NCBI GenBank assembly: GCA_964459465.1
Contig: CAYWLR010000005.1
Coordinates: forward strand, 82,000 to 145,999
DNA length: 64,000 bases
From: CALAMC01 sp964459465
GTDB lineage: Bacteria; Zixibacteria; MSB-5A5; GN15; PGXB01
Direction: 5' to 3'
Positions 8,272-16,844 of this stretch are shown piece after piece. The position numbers and the translations under genes are program-made. Within the stretch, counting starts at the first letter, position 1, and the number at the start of each line of letters is the position of its first letter. Below the pieces are notes generated by a model. The model ran no database searches. It was not told where the DNA came from and was given only the letters and a program-made list of their open reading frames with translations.

Positions 8272-8299
8272 AATATAAAAAAACGTCCCGAAATGGCAA
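8272..8299 (-). promoter_or_regulatory. Promoter of the ffh-rpsP-khpA-rimM-trmD-rplS operon
   Basis: Minus-strand -35 TTGCCA (8294-8299), 16-nt spacer, -10 TATATT (8272-8277). The predicted start near 8265 gives a leader of about 40 nt before ffh. Confidence 0.5.
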
Positions 8300-8307
8300 G
8301 GGAATTT

Positions 8308-9015
8308 CTATGCTTTTATTTGACGGACAAAGGCGGCCCGGTCGTGCGCCCGGTAAAAGGATGACCCGCTAACCAGAATATCCGCCCCGGCTTTCGCCAG
8401 TCGGGGGGCATTCGACAAATCAACTCCGCCATCGATCATAATCTCGAAATGCAGGCCGTTTTCATACCGGAAACGGCTGCATATATCCAGCCGGTCATAG
8501 ACTTCGGGCATAAAAGCTTGCCCGGCAAAACCGGGATTGACGGCCATTAACAGCAAAAGATCAATTTTCCCCAAAAAAGGAATAACAAGCCTTATTTCGG
8601 TCGGCGGATTGATCACCAGACCGGCTTTGACGCCGGCGTTTTGCAGGTATTCGATATTATCGATTATGCGAGTGGTATCGGGTCGGTCATCGGCAACATA
8701 GACCCAGCGACCCGCTCCCAGATCATGGCGGGGGCAGCCCAGTTCCAGATGAAAGCTGATATATTCGATGCCGATAGCGATAAATTCGTCGAAATAGTTT
8801 TCCGGGTCGGTCGTCATAAAATGGGCATCATGGGGCAGTGAACACATTGATTTTGACATTCGGGACAGGGCGGCTCCGAAGGAGATATTGGGGACGAAAT
8901 GGCCGTCCATGATATCCAGATGAATCATATCGGCCCCGGCTTTTTCGGTATTTTTTATTTCTTCACCGAGCCGGGCGAAATCCGCCGCCAATATGGAGGG
9001 CGCCAGTTTTACCAT
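8308..9015 (-). CDS. rpe: Ribulose-phosphate 3-epimerase
   Basis: Interconverts ribulose-5-phosphate and xylulose-5-phosphate in the pentose phosphate pathway. The 235-residue TIM barrel starts LAPSILAADFARLGEEI and has the metal/catalytic stretch HLDIMDGHFVPNISFG (residues 33-48), HFMTTDPENYFDEF near 65, MAVNPGFAGQAFMPEVYDRL near 157 and IMIDGGVDLSNAP near 192, with the phosphate site VSGSSFYRA. There is an unusual stretch around residues 96-112 (PRHDLGAGRWVYVADDRPDT) in a loop region, slightly longer than in most homologues. Last gene of its operon, 3 nt after the PASTA gene. Confidence 0.94.
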   Translation of the reverse strand: MVKLAPSILAADFARLGEEIKNTEKAGADMIHLDIMDGHFVPNISFGAALSRMSKSMCSLPHDAHFMTTDPENYFDEFIAIGIEYISFHLELGCPRHDLGAGRWVYVADDRPDTTRIIDNIEYLQNAGVKAGLVINPPTEIRLVIPFLGKIDLLLLMAVNPGFAGQAFMPEVYDRLDICSRFRYENGLHFEIMIDGGVDLSNAPRLAKAGADILVSGSSFYRAHDRAAFVRQIKA

Positions 9016-9018
9016 AAT

Positions 9019-9816
9019 TCACTCCGTGGTGGAGACGATCAGGTCGATTTCTTCTCCGACTTCCAGTTCCGTGGCTTGTTCGGCCGATTGTTCCAGCACG
9101 GTCCCGGGAAGATAGTTTTCGTTGCGAATATGCGTTACCAGACCAATTTTCAGTCCCAGTTTTTTCAATGTGTTTTCGGCTTCGCTGTAATTTTGCCCGA
9201 CCAGCTGGGGCATGAAGACAATACCGGATAATCGTCCGCGATTAACCATCAGGTTAACCCGCGAACCATGTGGGATTTCCGCACCCGAAACCGGATAAGA
9301 AAAAACCACCACCCGCTCCGGCAGGCTGTCGGAAAAGGTCCAAGCGATATCGCCCAGTTCCAGCCCGGCCGCCTCGATATTGAGTTTGGCCTGGCGGACG
9401 GAAAATCCGGCCAGGGGCGGGATTTGCACCATCTTTTGGCCGCTCGATTTGACAACCTTGATGGTTCGACCCGATTTAACCTTGGTTTGGGGTGCTGGAT
9501 ATTGTGACAGGATGGTTCCTTCGGGTTTATCGGGATGATATTCTTCCGACGAAACCTCCATTTTCAGACCGAGTCGCTCCAGAAGGTATTCGGCGTCTTT
9601 ATAAGCATAGCCGGAAACATCGGGCAATTCGAACTCGGAGCCATGCCGGGTGATAATGGGCATGACGATATTGTCCATGACAAGATAAATGGCGACGATT
9701 ATTAAAAGCGGTCCCAGAGTATAATACAGTACCTTACGAGGCAGGGTCTTATCGGTCAGAATGCGGGTTTTGAACGCGGCAAAACGCGACTTTTTTTCTG
9801 ATTGCTCCATAGTCAT
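9019..9816 (-). CDS. Membrane-anchored PASTA-domain protein
   Basis: A 265-residue protein with a short basic cytoplasmic N-terminus, one transmembrane helix (about residues 28-50) and three periplasmic PASTA repeats: ELPDVSGYAYKDAEYLLERL near 60, IPPLAGFSVRQAKLNIEAAG near 130 and MPQLVGQNYSEAENTLKKLG near 200. PASTA modules bind peptidoglycan fragments in Ser/Thr kinases and PBPs, but no kinase or transpeptidase domain is present. A cell-wall sensing or scaffolding role is inference. In many Gram-negative genomes a PASTA protein sits between rsmB and rpe exactly as here. Confidence 0.85.
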   Translation of the reverse strand: MTMEQSEKKSRFAAFKTRILTDKTLPRKVLYYTLGPLLIIVAIYLVMDNIVMPIITRHGSEFELPDVSGYAYKDAEYLLERLGLKMEVSSEEYHPDKPEGTILSQYPAPQTKVKSGRTIKVVKSSGQKMVQIPPLAGFSVRQAKLNIEAAGLELGDIAWTFSDSLPERVVVFSYPVSGAEIPHGSRVNLMVNRGRLSGIVFMPQLVGQNYSEAENTLKKLGLKIGLVTHIRNENYLPGTVLEQSAEQATELEVGEEIDLIVSTTE

Positions 9817-9860
9817 CAGACTATTTTACAACCTTGAAAACGAAAGGGCACTATTTATTT

Positions 9861-11216
9861 TCACAGATTTTTGGTTTTTTTGAGTCGAGCGGCAAAGGAG
9901 CCGGACATGAATTCGACATCGGGATAGGTTTTGATGAAGCCGCGCTCGGAAACGATATCATCGCCGAAATATTTGCCGGCCGATTCGAGCACGAAGTCTT
10001 TGCGGCGCAGCAGGAATTCCTCGACCACTTCGTCGTTTTCCTTACGCAGAACGGTACACGTGGAATAAACAAGGATACCACCGGGCCGGACCAGTTTGGC
10101 CGCCTTGTCGATCATCATGCTTTGAACCTTATGCAGTTGCTCGACGTCGTCGGGGGTTTTAATCCAGCGCAGGTCACTGTGTTTCCCGGCGTTACCCCAG
10201 CCGGTGCAGGGAGCATCGAGAATAACCCGGTCGAACGGTTCGGCGGTAAATTCCAGATTGTCGGCGTGAACGGGGCTGACGATTTTAATGCCCATTATCT
10301 TGCAGTTTTCGGCCAGCATTTTCAAGCGAGGCCGGGATCGGTCCACCGCCGCGACCAGTCCCTGGTTGCGCATGCGGACCGCGGCGTAACTGGCTTTGCC
10401 TCCCGGAGCGGCGGCCAGATCGAGAACGCGCATTCCGGGTTTAGGGTTTAAAAGACGGATCGGCAGAGCGGCCGATTCATCCTGTATATAAATTTTACCC
10501 TCGGTGACCATCTGGTCAAACACATCATGAGACTGCCGGGTGCAGAAAAATTCATGCAAATAGCGACCCGGCCGAAAATCTATATTCTGCTCTTTGAGAA
10601 TTTCGGCGATTTGTTCCGGTTTGGCTTTGATATAATTTGCCCGAAAAGATAAATAGGGTGGGTTGTTCATTTCGGCCAGAAGTTTTTCGGTCGCCTCGTA
10701 TTTAAATTCGGTCAGGCAGTACTCGACAAACCAGTCGGGGTAAGAATAATAATCGGACAGGTGCTGGACGGGATTTTCGCGGGGGTCAATAAAGACGCGG
10801 CGCTGGGGGTTGCGGATAGCCGAACGAAGCACGGCATTGACCAGACGCGCCCGTGCGGCATCGACAAAGTGACGGGCCAGGTTGACCGATTCGGACACGA
10901 TCGCCGCTTCGGGAATACGGTCGGTGAAAAACAGCTGGAAAAAGCCCAGCCTTAATATGGCCTGAAGACGAATCGGCAGTTTTTCCGATGGCCGGCTCAA
11001 ATAAAAGCGGATATCATGATCCAGCCGTCTTTTGAGCTTGATGGAACCGTGGACCAGCTGACGCAAAAATCGTATATCGCGGGCGTCGAAATTGTGACGA
11101 TAGATAAAGTCGATAATAATCTCGTCGGCATTACGGCGCAATTTTTCGGCTTCGCATAGAATGTCCATCGCGGCGCCGCGAACCGGGTCAAATTTATTTT
11201 GTTTTGTTTCGGTCAT
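9861..11216 (-). CDS. rsmB: 16S rRNA (cytosine-C5-)-methyltransferase RsmB
   Basis: Makes m5C967 in 16S rRNA. The 451-residue protein has the N-terminal NusB-like RNA-binding domain (residues about 10-140; RFLRQLVHGSIKLKRRLD, RARLVNAVLRS) and a C-terminal Rossmann methyltransferase with the SAM site VLDLAAAPGGKASYAA near 262, motif IV DAPCTGWGNAGKHSDLRW and motif VI STCTV. Both catalytic cysteines (in DAPC and STC) are present. The usual DAPCSGxG is DAPCTGWG here, a conservative change. It follows the radical SAM gene, the two ends nearly touching. Confidence 0.95.
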   Translation of the reverse strand: MTETKQNKFDPVRGAAMDILCEAEKLRRNADEIIIDFIYRHNFDARDIRFLRQLVHGSIKLKRRLDHDIRFYLSRPSEKLPIRLQAILRLGFFQLFFTDRIPEAAIVSESVNLARHFVDAARARLVNAVLRSAIRNPQRRVFIDPRENPVQHLSDYYSYPDWFVEYCLTEFKYEATEKLLAEMNNPPYLSFRANYIKAKPEQIAEILKEQNIDFRPGRYLHEFFCTRQSHDVFDQMVTEGKIYIQDESAALPIRLLNPKPGMRVLDLAAAPGGKASYAAVRMRNQGLVAAVDRSRPRLKMLAENCKIMGIKIVSPVHADNLEFTAEPFDRVILDAPCTGWGNAGKHSDLRWIKTPDDVEQLHKVQSMMIDKAAKLVRPGGILVYSTCTVLRKENDEVVEEFLLRRKDFVLESAGKYFGDDIVSERGFIKTYPDVEFMSGSFAARLKKTKNL

Positions 11217-11218
11217 CG

Positions 11219-13741
11219 TTAAAATTCCATCGGATCCCGGCGGACCCCGTTTTGGTCTTCGTGCAACAGCGCCCGTCGATGGACAAAGAGCGCCGACGCC
11301 CCCACGGCGTCTTTAAGACCGGCCGCCAGAATAACTTCGTTGGGGCGAGCGTATCCCCCGGTTCCGATACCCAGGGTCATGGTAATCACCCCCTTGCCGG
11401 GGTTGTTATTATTTTCGTCAGAATAGGTCAGTTCATAAATGGCCGGGCGGATATCAACGACGGCGATGCCGTCCTTTTTCTCCCGTTTGATTTCGATTTT
11501 GTCGCGTCCAGATAACTCATCGAGAAGGGATTGCGTATTATCCTGCCGCTCGATTTCGACATCGTAAACGGCCCGATTGATGCGGCTGTTCAAAGAAACC
11601 TTGTCGTTGAACAGTACCCGTGCCGAAGCGACATAGAAACCTTCGGGAAGGTCTTTATTAAGGCGCGCGACAATATCAGCCCGAAACGGGCTTTCCAAAG
11701 TCATGTCGAAATATTCGGCCTCGGAACTGCAGCCCAGCGACAGCGACGGCCCGAATGACAATTTCATGTGCGGATGAAAGCCCAGAGAATATGCCACCGG
11801 GATCGAGGCCCGCCGGATAGCCCGCTCGATAGTACGGATATTATCCAGATGCGATAAAAACCGGGTCAGGCCCCGACGGCCCCACTTGATGCGGACGAAA
11901 TTCTTGGTCGGAGCCACCGCGGAGACTTTGACCACTTTTTTAGTTGAACGTCCGAAAGCAGTATTATCATCAACCATGCTGTTGCCCGGTTCGCTTTTAA
12001 TTTTCGGTGCGTGTGGATCTTTGAGTATTTCCGACGACAATCCTCTTTGCTTTTTAAGATGTTCATTCGAAACGGCCAGTTCGATATGCTCCCAGGGCAG
12101 ATTTTCCGAAAACGAGCGTTCCCGCAGAAGGCTGTAGGGATCGATGCCGCAGGTTTGGAAAGCCTTCATCCATAAATCGAAATTGAAATTTTCCGACCAA
12201 CCATCGAAGCGTGCACCGGCTTTAAAAGCGGCTTCAATAACATCGGCCATGCTTCTATCGGACCGCCCGATGATGCCTTCCATAAAGGCCAGTCGATTAT
12301 CATGCTCCTTGAAATTGACAAAGCTGTTTCTGACCGACCTTTTAATGTGTTCAATTTTGCGGGCGATTTCCTCCGGGTGCGGCTGGGCGTCCCATTGCAG
12401 GGGCGTATGCGGTTTGGGCGAAAACGGCGAGAGGGTGACGTTAATGATTCTTCGGCCTTTGTAGTTAGCGGCGATGCGGCAGATTTTGTGTATCATGTCG
12501 ACAATCCCGTCGATATCTTCGTCGCTTTCGGTCGGCAGGCCGACCATAAAGTACAGCTTGACCAGATTCCAGTCGTTACGAAAAGCCAGTTCGATAGTAT
12601 CGTACAATGCCCGATCGGTTATATTTTTGCGGATGAAGGCGCGCAGTCGTTCGGTTCCGGCTTCGGGGGCGAACGTCAGCCCCGTTTTTCGTGATGTTTT
12701 GGCGGCGGCGGCCAGTTCCTGCGTGAAAGTTCCGGGGCGCATCGACGGCAGCGCCAAGGCGACCCGTTTGCCCTGAAGTTCCCGCGACAGCTTGAGTGTC
12801 AACGTTTCTATTTCGGGATAATCGCCCGACGACAACGACAGAAGCGAGACTTCATCGAAGCCCGTCTTGCGCAGTCCGGTATTGACCTGACTGATAATAT
12901 CATAGGCCGGGCGGACGCGTACCGGACGATACACGGCGCAGGCCTGACAGAAGCGGCAGTTCCAGGGACACCCGCGCATGATTTCCACGGTCAGACGACT
13001 GTGCACGGTCTCGATAAACGGTACGATCGGAAGGTCGGGATAAATCCGTCGTTCCAGATTCGGGATTTTATTGTTTTTTATGACGGCCGGGATATCATCG
13101 TGCACGGGTTTCTTCGTAATCGGGTCATAAAAGGCCGGGACATAAACGGACGCGACTTCGCGGGCCAGACGGCGAAGTTTTTCCGGCCGGGTGAGATTTT
13201 TCGATTCATGGACTATTTCGCAGATGCGAATGATATTGTCCTCGGCGTCACCGATATAAAATAAATCGATAAACTCGGCCGACGGTTCGGGGTTGTTTAC
13301 GACCGGTCCTCCGGCGATAATCAGGGGATGATGGTGGCCGCGGTCTCTGGAGCGCAAGGGGATGCCGGCCAGGTCGAGAATATTCAACAGATTGGTATAA
13401 ACCATCTCATAGGCCAGAGTGAACCCGACAATATCGAATTCGGCGAGAGGTCGGTGTGATTCCAGCGTGAAGGCCGCAATGCGCTCGCGGCGCATGACGG
13501 CTTCGGCATCGGTATCATACGCGAAAAAGCGCTCGCACAAAAAGCGATCGTCTCCGTTAATCAGATGATACAGAATCTGGGTGCCCAGATACGACATCCC
13601 TATTTCATACTTGTCGGGATAACCTAGGGCGAATTTAAGACGGCCTTCGTGGGATTTGATAATCTGCCCCAGCTCACCGCCGGTGTACTGCCCCGGTTTG
13701 ATTACGAAGGGGAAGAATTTTTCTTCGAGAACGTGCTGCAT
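11219..13741 (-). CDS. B12-binding-domain radical SAM protein (TIGR03960 type) fused to DUF2344
   Basis: An 840-residue protein. The N-terminal part (about 20-230) resembles a cobalamin-binding fold (GYPDKYEIGMSYLG, VGFTLAYEMVYTNLLNIL, IIAGGPVVNNPEP). A radical SAM core follows, with the cluster motif CPWNCRFC near residue 260 and LSLSSGDYPEIETL. The C-terminal 210 residues form the DUF2344/TIGR03936 module (RFLSHLDNIRTIERAIRRA, YSLGFHPHMKLSFGP). The family is widespread and often lies beside rsmB or ribonuclease E/G genes. An RNA-modifying role is likely but its reaction is not established. The gene starts 6 nt after a TATAAT hexamer. Confidence 0.9.
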   Translation of the reverse strand: MQHVLEEKFFPFVIKPGQYTGGELGQIIKSHEGRLKFALGYPDKYEIGMSYLGTQILYHLINGDDRFLCERFFAYDTDAEAVMRRERIAAFTLESHRPLAEFDIVGFTLAYEMVYTNLLNILDLAGIPLRSRDRGHHHPLIIAGGPVVNNPEPSAEFIDLFYIGDAEDNIIRICEIVHESKNLTRPEKLRRLAREVASVYVPAFYDPITKKPVHDDIPAVIKNNKIPNLERRIYPDLPIVPFIETVHSRLTVEIMRGCPWNCRFCQACAVYRPVRVRPAYDIISQVNTGLRKTGFDEVSLLSLSSGDYPEIETLTLKLSRELQGKRVALALPSMRPGTFTQELAAAAKTSRKTGLTFAPEAGTERLRAFIRKNITDRALYDTIELAFRNDWNLVKLYFMVGLPTESDEDIDGIVDMIHKICRIAANYKGRRIINVTLSPFSPKPHTPLQWDAQPHPEEIARKIEHIKRSVRNSFVNFKEHDNRLAFMEGIIGRSDRSMADVIEAAFKAGARFDGWSENFNFDLWMKAFQTCGIDPYSLLRERSFSENLPWEHIELAVSNEHLKKQRGLSSEILKDPHAPKIKSEPGNSMVDDNTAFGRSTKKVVKVSAVAPTKNFVRIKWGRRGLTRFLSHLDNIRTIERAIRRASIPVAYSLGFHPHMKLSFGPSLSLGCSSEAEYFDMTLESPFRADIVARLNKDLPEGFYVASARVLFNDKVSLNSRINRAVYDVEIERQDNTQSLLDELSGRDKIEIKREKKDGIAVVDIRPAIYELTYSDENNNNPGKGVITMTLGIGTGGYARPNEVILAAGLKDAVGASALFVHRRALLHEDQNGVRRDPMEF

Positions 13742-13747
13742 ATTCCA

Positions 13748-13753
13748 ATTATA
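13748..13753 (-). promoter_or_regulatory. Possible -10 for the radical SAM/rsmB/PASTA/rpe operon
   Basis: Minus-strand TATAAT ends 6 nt before the ATG (13741), downstream of the terminator at 13764-13786. No convincing -35 is seen. If real, the mRNA would be leaderless; otherwise the operon relies on read-through. Confidence 0.35.
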
Positions 13754-13763
13754 ACATTAAAAA

Positions 13764-13786
13764 ATCCCGCCCCTGACAGGCGGGAT
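13764..13786 (-). terminator. Intrinsic terminator of the PATAN operon
   Basis: Stem ATCCCGCC / GGCGGGAT with a 7-nt loop, followed on the minus strand by six T's. It terminates the 13812-15702 operon just ahead of the radical SAM gene. Confidence 0.8.
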
Positions 13787-13811
13787 AAATTTCGTGCTCT
13801 TTTCAGTCAAA

Positions 13812-13997
13812 TTAGCCGAAGAGCTCTTTGCGATTGCATTCGCAAACACCGACGTTGTTGGTGCGATAACGCCAGCCGGAAGAAGAACGTTCGGCTTTGA
13901 CGTATTTAATAAAAGCGATTTCGCTTTTGCAAATGGGGCAGGTCATGGTGTGCTTTTTCTTCGACGCCTTATCCGCAAAACTCTGTTTCTTGGCCAT
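13812..13997 (-). CDS. Small zinc-ribbon-like protein of unknown function
   Basis: A 61-residue basic protein with two pairs of likely zinc ligands: CPIC at residues 20-23 and CEC at 53-55. A short beta-like segment (IAFIKYVKAE) lies between them, and the N-terminus is Lys-rich. I do not recognise the family. Last gene of a four-gene operon, 13 nt after its neighbour and directly before the intrinsic terminator. The conserved spacing of cysteines suggests a folded RNA- or DNA-binding ribbon, but this is inference. Confidence 0.65.
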   Translation of the reverse strand: MAKKQSFADKASKKKHTMTCPICKSEIAFIKYVKAERSSSGWRYRTNNVGVCECNRKELFG

Positions 13998-14010
13998 TTA
14001 AAATAAACCT

Positions 14011-14214
14011 CTAACTTTCTTTGACCATTTCCAGTTCGCGCAATTCATCTTTAACAGCCAGCAACATTTCTGTGGCCTCGGATAATATACGCAAATCGGC
14101 GTTCTTGGCAACCAAATTTTGCGCTATCTTGAAATAACTCGACGCCGTCGCATAGTCGCGATTCTGGAGCGCCACCAGAGCCTTGAAACAGGCTTTTTCG
14201 CTGTCAGGCGTCAT
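14011..14214 (-). CDS. Small TPR-like helical protein of unknown function
   Basis: A 67-residue protein, mostly alpha-helical by composition. The stretch ALVALQNRDYATASSYFKIA (residues 12-31) looks like a single tetratricopeptide-type helix pair (alternating A, Y and F positions), as in parts of larger TPR proteins. No motif beyond this is visible. Its start overlaps the end of the preceding 214-residue gene by 11 nt, which implies translational coupling within the PATAN operon. Confidence 0.6.
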   Translation of the reverse strand: MTPDSEKACFKALVALQNRDYATASSYFKIAQNLVAKNADLRILSEATEMLLAVKDELRELEMVKES

Positions 14215-14848
14215 CTTCCCGACCCAGTTTCAGGCGTTCTATGTCCTTGAGCCGCTTGACAAACGGCGTGACTTTATAGCCCCGGTTTTTCATAAAATAA
14301 ATCAGCGACCCGGCCAAATGAATATACATCGGGTCAATCTTGGCTTCGGCCGACTTGAGGACATCGTCCAGAATGGTCAGAATATGCCCCTGCCGTTCTT
14401 TTTCATTGGCGACGTATTCATACTCGTTTTTAAGGTATTGAAGATATAAATCCAGCAGGTCGGATGACGGCGCCGTCGCCGGAGCCTTCAACACCAGCTT
14501 TCTTTTGGGAACGGCCCCGGCCGTTTTCCAGCCTTCGATTTCGCCATGAAGTTTTCTCGATTCCGGGTCAGCCATATCCAGTCCGGATTGAATGTCGGCG
14601 AACAGCGAACCGATCCGGGATAATATATCGCCGTCGAATCGTCCGGTATCGAGGAATTTGCGGCTTTCGGACATCCATCGGGCGAGGCGGTTATTGATAT
14701 AGCGTCCGCGAAGAGACTCCCGGGCGATTTCATCGAGGGTATCCAAGCTGTGGGCGGTGTCCAGCCGGCTGGCTTCGGCGCTCGCCGCGCGCGAGATGAA
14801 GCTTTCCAAAGTTGATTCCAGTTTTTTAAGGGTTTCCTGACGGCTCAC
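14204..14848 (-). CDS. Helical protein of unknown function in the PATAN operon
   Basis: A 214-residue soluble protein with no signal peptide or membrane segment. It is predominantly charged and helical, with heptad-like stretches at residues 1-45 and 130-205 (YLQYLKNEYEYVANEKERQG, then LKSAEAKIDPMYIHLAGSLI). A Pro/Ala linker lies near residue 120. I do not recognise the family. It overlaps the upstream PATAN gene by 4 nt (ATGA) and the downstream small gene by 11 nt, so the three are translated as a coupled set. Confidence 0.6.
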   Translation of the reverse strand: MSRQETLKKLESTLESFISRAASAEASRLDTAHSLDTLDEIARESLRGRYINNRLARWMSESRKFLDTGRFDGDILSRIGSLFADIQSGLDMADPESRKLHGEIEGWKTAGAVPKRKLVLKAPATAPSSDLLDLYLQYLKNEYEYVANEKERQGHILTILDDVLKSAEAKIDPMYIHLAGSLIYFMKNRGYKVTPFVKRLKDIERLKLGREDDA

Positions 14849-15702
14849 CGATCTTCTCCAATAACCTGAGTCGAGGTGTATTCGGTCTGATCCACACGGC
14901 GGCTTTTGCGTTCGAGATATTCTTCGAGCAACATCGCCACCCGGTCAACCATGGCCGACAACCGGTCGGCGCCGCTATCGGGTTTGTCGATGACGGCCAC
15001 CAGCCCGGCCAGTTTCAGCGCGGCCAGTTTGGACAGAGCGTCGGTGCGGGGCAAATCCGAGGCGTCGGCGATCTCGCTTATGGTTCGTCGCCCGTTGACC
15101 AGCGACAAGAGATTCCATTCTTCACTTTGCAGCGAAATCTCCTTCTTGCGTTCCGGCGGCGCGGGCGTGATAGTCAAAACCTGGGAAAAATCGGGAACGG
15201 CTTCGCGAATACGATTGATTTCGTCCAGCCGGCGCAGGCCTTCAAGGATGACATTTTCGACCGACAGGCTGACGGTGATCTCCTCGTCGGTGGGAAACTG
15301 GTTTTCATAAAACTTGAACGACCCCGATTCCCAGGACAAAAGCGAATAGATTAGCTCCTCTATTTGCGAGCGAACGACTTCTTCCAGATCGGCCCGGTCG
15401 ATGAATTTTTTTTCGAGCAATATTTGTCCCAGCCGCCGGGATGATTTCACCCGGGATTGCATGGAAACGGCTTCATCGAGTTGTCCGACGGTAATTCGTC
15501 CGCGGTCTTTGAGCAATTGCCCGATATGAAAAGTCTGTCTTGGCCCGTAGGCGTAAATAATCTGCCCCAGTTTAAAATAAATCATGACAATATCGTCATC
15601 TTTTTGAATCCCGAGGGTGCCCGATTTTCGGGTATTGGCGATCAGTTGAAATATCTCGGGAAGCGTAAAGCGTCCTATTTTTCCCTGCAATGCCTGGTCC
15701 AT
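14845..15702 (-). CDS. DUF4388 (PATAN) domain protein
   Basis: A 285-residue cytoplasmic protein. The N-terminal DUF4388/PATAN region (residues 1-60) reads GKIGRFTLPEIFQLIANTRK and SGTLGIQKDD. A second helical module with RLGQILLEKKFIDRADLEEV follows near residue 90, then a further PATAN-like effector segment (LLSWESGSFKFYENQFP near 125), and a winged-helix-like C-terminal region (WNLLSLVNGRRTISEIADAS near 196). PATAN domains occur in two-component and gliding or phototaxis regulators. It is the first gene of the operon, with a clear promoter and AGGAG 5 nt from the ATG. Confidence 0.8.
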   Translation of the reverse strand: MDQALQGKIGRFTLPEIFQLIANTRKSGTLGIQKDDDIVMIYFKLGQIIYAYGPRQTFHIGQLLKDRGRITVGQLDEAVSMQSRVKSSRRLGQILLEKKFIDRADLEEVVRSQIEELIYSLLSWESGSFKFYENQFPTDEEITVSLSVENVILEGLRRLDEINRIREAVPDFSQVLTITPAPPERKKEISLQSEEWNLLSLVNGRRTISEIADASDLPRTDALSKLAALKLAGLVAVIDKPDSGADRLSAMVDRVAMLLEEYLERKSRRVDQTEYTSTQVIGEDR

Positions 15703-15729
15703 GAGTACTCCTGATTTACATTCGGCTTA

Positions 15730-15758
15730 AGGATATATTTGATACAAGCGTTTGTCAA
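15730..15758 (-). promoter_or_regulatory. Sigma70-type promoter of the PATAN operon
   Basis: Minus-strand TTGACA (15753-15758), 17-nt spacer, TATCCT (15730-15735). The predicted start near 15723 leaves a leader of about 20 nt containing the AGGAG ribosome site. Confidence 0.65.
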
Positions 15759-15909
15759 ATAATGTTTTTGTGGGGCAAGAGTTTTTCAAGTTTTTCAAAT
15801 CCCACCTTGCATAATGTTGTTTTGTCATGCCCCTCCTCTTCCGGACCAACAGAAACGGTTGGCGTTCGTAAATCCTGAAATCCATTTGATGATTACAAAG
15901 GGAATCAAA

Positions 15910-16269
15910 ATGAATAAGACCGATTTAATGGTTGGGCTGTTTGAGGCCATCGACCGTTCCGACGCGGAGGGATTCTCCGTCTTTTTGGCCGATGATGTCA
16001 CTTTCCGGTTCGGCAACGCTCCGGCGGTCCATAAAAGGGCCCCAGTCAAGGAGGTTGTCGGCGGCTTTTTCGCGAGTATTAAGACGCTTCGGCACCAAAT
16101 TCATGATATCTGGTCTGTCGATAATGCCGTTGTTTGTCATGGGATGGTGACATATACCCGTCACGACGGCTCCACGCTGACCGTGCCGTTTGCCAATATC
16201 TTTAAAATGAAGGGCAAACTGATTAAGAATTATCTGATTTTCGCGGATACGTCAGAATTATATAAATAA
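15910..16269 (+). CDS. SnoaL-like / NTF2-fold protein
   Basis: A 119-residue protein with the small alpha+beta-barrel pattern of SnoaL-like polyketide-cyclase/NTF2 families: helical start MVGLFEAIDRSDAEGFSVFL, then DDVTFRFGNAPAVHKRAPV, VVCHGMVTYTRHDGSTL and VPFANIFKMKGKLIKNYLIF. The fold serves many unrelated small-molecule functions, so no substrate is inferred. The start is set at the ATG preceded by AAAGGGA; upstream ATGs at 15814 and 15889 lack such a site. It ends 11 nt from the end of convergent lptC, with no terminator hairpin visible between. Confidence 0.7.
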   Translation: MNKTDLMVGLFEAIDRSDAEGFSVFLADDVTFRFGNAPAVHKRAPVKEVVGGFFASIKTLRHQIHDIWSVDNAVVCHGMVTYTRHDGSTLTVPFANIFKMKGKLIKNYLIFADTSELYK

Positions 16270-16280
16270 GCTTATAATGC

Positions 16281-16844
16281 CTATTCTATAAACGGTTCGG
16301 TATTGATCATCGAACCGGACACCTGGCGTTTAAGCGACCAGTTGCCCAGTTTGGGGTCGGCCTCGAAACCATAACCCATGACGGTATCGCCGGCATTGGT
16401 TATAATTGTCACGAAGCTGTCGGTCGTGATTAAATTTCGTCCCGAATTGTAATTAAGATGTTCCGAATTCAAGCGGGCGCTGTCATCGCTTACGATACGG
16501 ACATTCCCGTAAACATCCATGAGGTTGACTTCCTCGCGAATCAGCCCGCTGTCGGAAACAAGGTGCGATTTTTGGGCGCCCGTGGAATCGAAAAAGAACA
16601 CTTCCAGTTGCCAGGCCAGGGTAGAATCCTGCTTTTCGTATTTTTCTATATAACCGGCCTTAATATCGGTCGTGACGCGGTTTTTATCATAAAGGAATAT
16701 ATGGGCGTTGCGGAATTGTTGGTCGGGGCGCATGGCTGTGGAATCGGCGGCGGAAGAGCGGCCAACCCCCGGAGCCTTGATTTCCGGGTCATCGCCGCAT
16801 GAAATTAATAAAATAAAGGTTGCGAATATCAGCCATTGCTTCAT
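16281..16844 (-). CDS. lptC: LPS export protein LptC (lipoprotein-type)
   Basis: Bitopic periplasmic component of the Lpt bridge that passes lipopolysaccharide from the LptBFG ATPase to LptA. The 187-residue protein has a signal segment ending in LLISC (Cys near residue 16), suggesting lipid anchoring rather than the E. coli transmembrane anchor. LptC-type beta-jellyroll repeats follow: DIKAGYIEKYEKQDSTLAW, HLVSDSGLIREEVNLMDVYG, and SEHLNYNSGRNLITTDSFVT. Its ATG overlaps the end of the acyltransferase gene by 4 nt. The usual next genes lptA and lptB are not present here. Confidence 0.85.
   Translation of the reverse strand: MKQWLIFATFILLISCGDDPEIKAPGVGRSSAADSTAMRPDQQFRNAHIFLYDKNRVTTDIKAGYIEKYEKQDSTLAWQLEVFFFDSTGAQKSHLVSDSGLIREEVNLMDVYGNVRIVSDDSARLNSEHLNYNSGRNLITTDSFVTIITNAGDTVMGYGFEADPKLGNWSLKRQVSGSMINTEPFIE

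Noticed and set aside
13741..13811. Possible regulatory RNA between the radical SAM gene and the zinc-ribbon gene
   Set aside because: Fully explained by the intrinsic terminator at 13764-13786 plus the start region.
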